Assembly: GCA_009778535.1 (NCBI GenBank)
Contig: WRJP01000126.1
Span: 1-5,197, forward strand
Length of the DNA stretch: 5,197 bases
Direction of reading: 5' to 3'
Source of the DNA: Propionibacteriaceae bacterium
GTDB lineage: Bacteria > Actinomycetota > Actinomycetes > Propionibacteriales > Propionibacteriaceae
A model generated the notes under the pieces. The model did no database searches. It saw only the letters and a program-made list of their open reading frames with translations, and was not told the origin of the DNA. Below are positions 4,503-5,197 of the stretch, one piece after another. A program made the position numbers and the translations under genes. The stretch's first letter is position 1. Each line of letters begins with the position of its first letter.

Positions 4503-5197
4503 ATGGAACCACACGACGACTCCCTAGTTCCCCAAGACCAGAGTTTTGCTGCACGCAGAGTAAATGACGAACCGAACATACCTGACGATGAGTCGACGCA
4601 TGTTCCCCGCAGATCAGTGCATTACCTCATTGAGCTATCCGGCGATACTTCCGAAACGCAGAAAACGCCACGGCGGCTCTCGCCGTTAGGGACTACAGCT
4701 TCGGAAACTGACATCGGCAGCGACCCTTTTTTTTCCAGCATTTTCGTTACGCCCGAAATAGCTGAAAATGCTATCCCCCTTGAAGCGTATGCTTCCCAGG
4801 AAGCGACGACTCCGAAAACCAGCGAAGCCAAACATGCCAAACCCTTTACTTTTAAAGGGGCTATGTTTTGGACGATACTAGGAACGCTTATTCCGGGCGC
4901 TGGCCTAATTCGTGCCGGGCGCAAAGCAGTCGGCAGCATAGCTGTGATGTTCTTCCTCGGTATAGGCGTCGCGATTGGCGCACTCGCAGTGTTTAATCGC
5001 GGCTTAATCATTCGCTACGTTGCCGACCCCGATGTGCTCACGGCGGTAGCTGCTGTGCTGCTGGCGTTGGGTGTGGTCTTAGCTTTGATCATCGTCACTT
5101 CGCATCTTTCGCTGCGCCCTGGCCAAGCCAGCACAGGTCAACGCATCGGCGGCGCAGTGTTGGTCGGAGCACTCGTCATGACGGTAGGAACCCCCAT
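4503..5197 (+). CDS. LytR-CpsA-Psr (LCP) family protein, N-terminal part (runs off right edge)
   Basis: The frame stays open from the ATG at 4503 to the window end (231 codons). Residues 1-115 are polar, Pro/Thr/Ser/Glu-rich and probably a disordered cytoplasmic tail. Membrane segments then follow: about 120-138 (FWTILGTLIPGAGLIRAG), 142-164, 178-200, and 214 onward, where the frame leaves the window. The 'LGTLIPGAGLIRAGR' entry, the 'VADPDVL' loop and the 'THxxLRP' junction before the last helix match the multi-spanning N-terminus of many actinobacterial LCP proteins. By family knowledge the following extracellular domain transfers glycopolymers (wall teichoic acid, arabinogalactan or capsule-like chains) from lipid carriers to peptidoglycan; that catalytic domain is not visible here. 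An in-frame TGA at 4494 makes the ATG at 4503 the first start. The Shine-Dalgarno is weak, and GTG at 4617 is an alternative. The call rests on the membrane region alone. Confidence 0.72.
   Translation, partial: MEPHDDSLVPQDQSFAARRVNDEPNIPDDESTHVPRRSVHYLIELSGDTSETQKTPRRLSPLGTTASETDIGSDPFFSSIFVTPEIAENAIPLEAYASQEATTPKTSEAKHAKPFTFKGAMFWTILGTLIPGAGLIRAGRKAVGSIAVMFFLGIGVAIGALAVFNRGLIIRYVADPDVLTAVAAVLLALGVVLALIIVTSHLSLRPGQASTGQRIGGAVLVGALVMTVGTP

Noticed and set aside
4622..5011. A minus-strand 129-codon ORF opposite the LCP gene.
   Set aside because: The plus-strand frame has clear membrane helices and a matching promoter; the opposite frame is a shadow with no recognisable domain.

Overview
The window looks like ordinary chromosomal DNA from an actinomycete-type bacterium (Actinomycetota) with roughly balanced base composition, lower in GC than Streptomyces or Mycobacterium. 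Four things point that way: the order dnaX-ybaB-recR, a DnaX with the actinobacterial 'TIRSRTHHYPFRLVPP' stretch, a small (4.5S-type) SRP RNA, and a polytopic N-terminal region typical of actinobacterial LytR-CpsA-Psr (LCP) proteins. I cannot fix the genus from the sequence.

Most of the window is one leftward cluster on the minus strand. In transcription order it holds the SRP RNA gene (about 4340-4252), dnaX (4178-2049, clamp-loader gamma/tau), ybaB (2046-1696, nucleoid-associated protein), recR (1675-1070, recombination mediator) and a Cof-type HAD hydrolase (1070-231). A possible 33-residue ORF follows at 234-133, and then the first 31 codons of a lipoprotein gene running off the left edge (95-1). 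The junctions are tight: 2 bp, 20 bp, and a 1-nt TGATG overlap. This supports one transcript from dnaX through the hydrolase. dnaX, ybaB and recR all serve DNA replication and repair, and the hydrolase looks like a housekeeping passenger. The lipoprotein has its own strong ribosome binding site after a roughly 135-bp gap.

The region 4341-4502 separates the leftward cluster from a rightward gene. It holds a well-formed sigma-70-like promoter for the rightward gene (TTGTCG, 17 bp, TAGAAT), a possible weak -10 for the SRP RNA, and a small inverted repeat.

The rightward gene (4503 to the right edge) is the N-terminal part of an LCP-family protein, a class that attaches glycopolymers to the cell wall. 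It has a long polar cytoplasmic tail followed by several membrane segments; the catalytic domain lies beyond the window.

I found no mobile element, CRISPR array, tRNA or clearly new system. The points most worth checking are the roughly 60-residue N-terminal extension on DnaX with an apparently leaderless GTG start, the truncated lipoprotein and small coupled ORF at the left edge, and the architecture of the divergent SRP RNA/LCP intergenic region.
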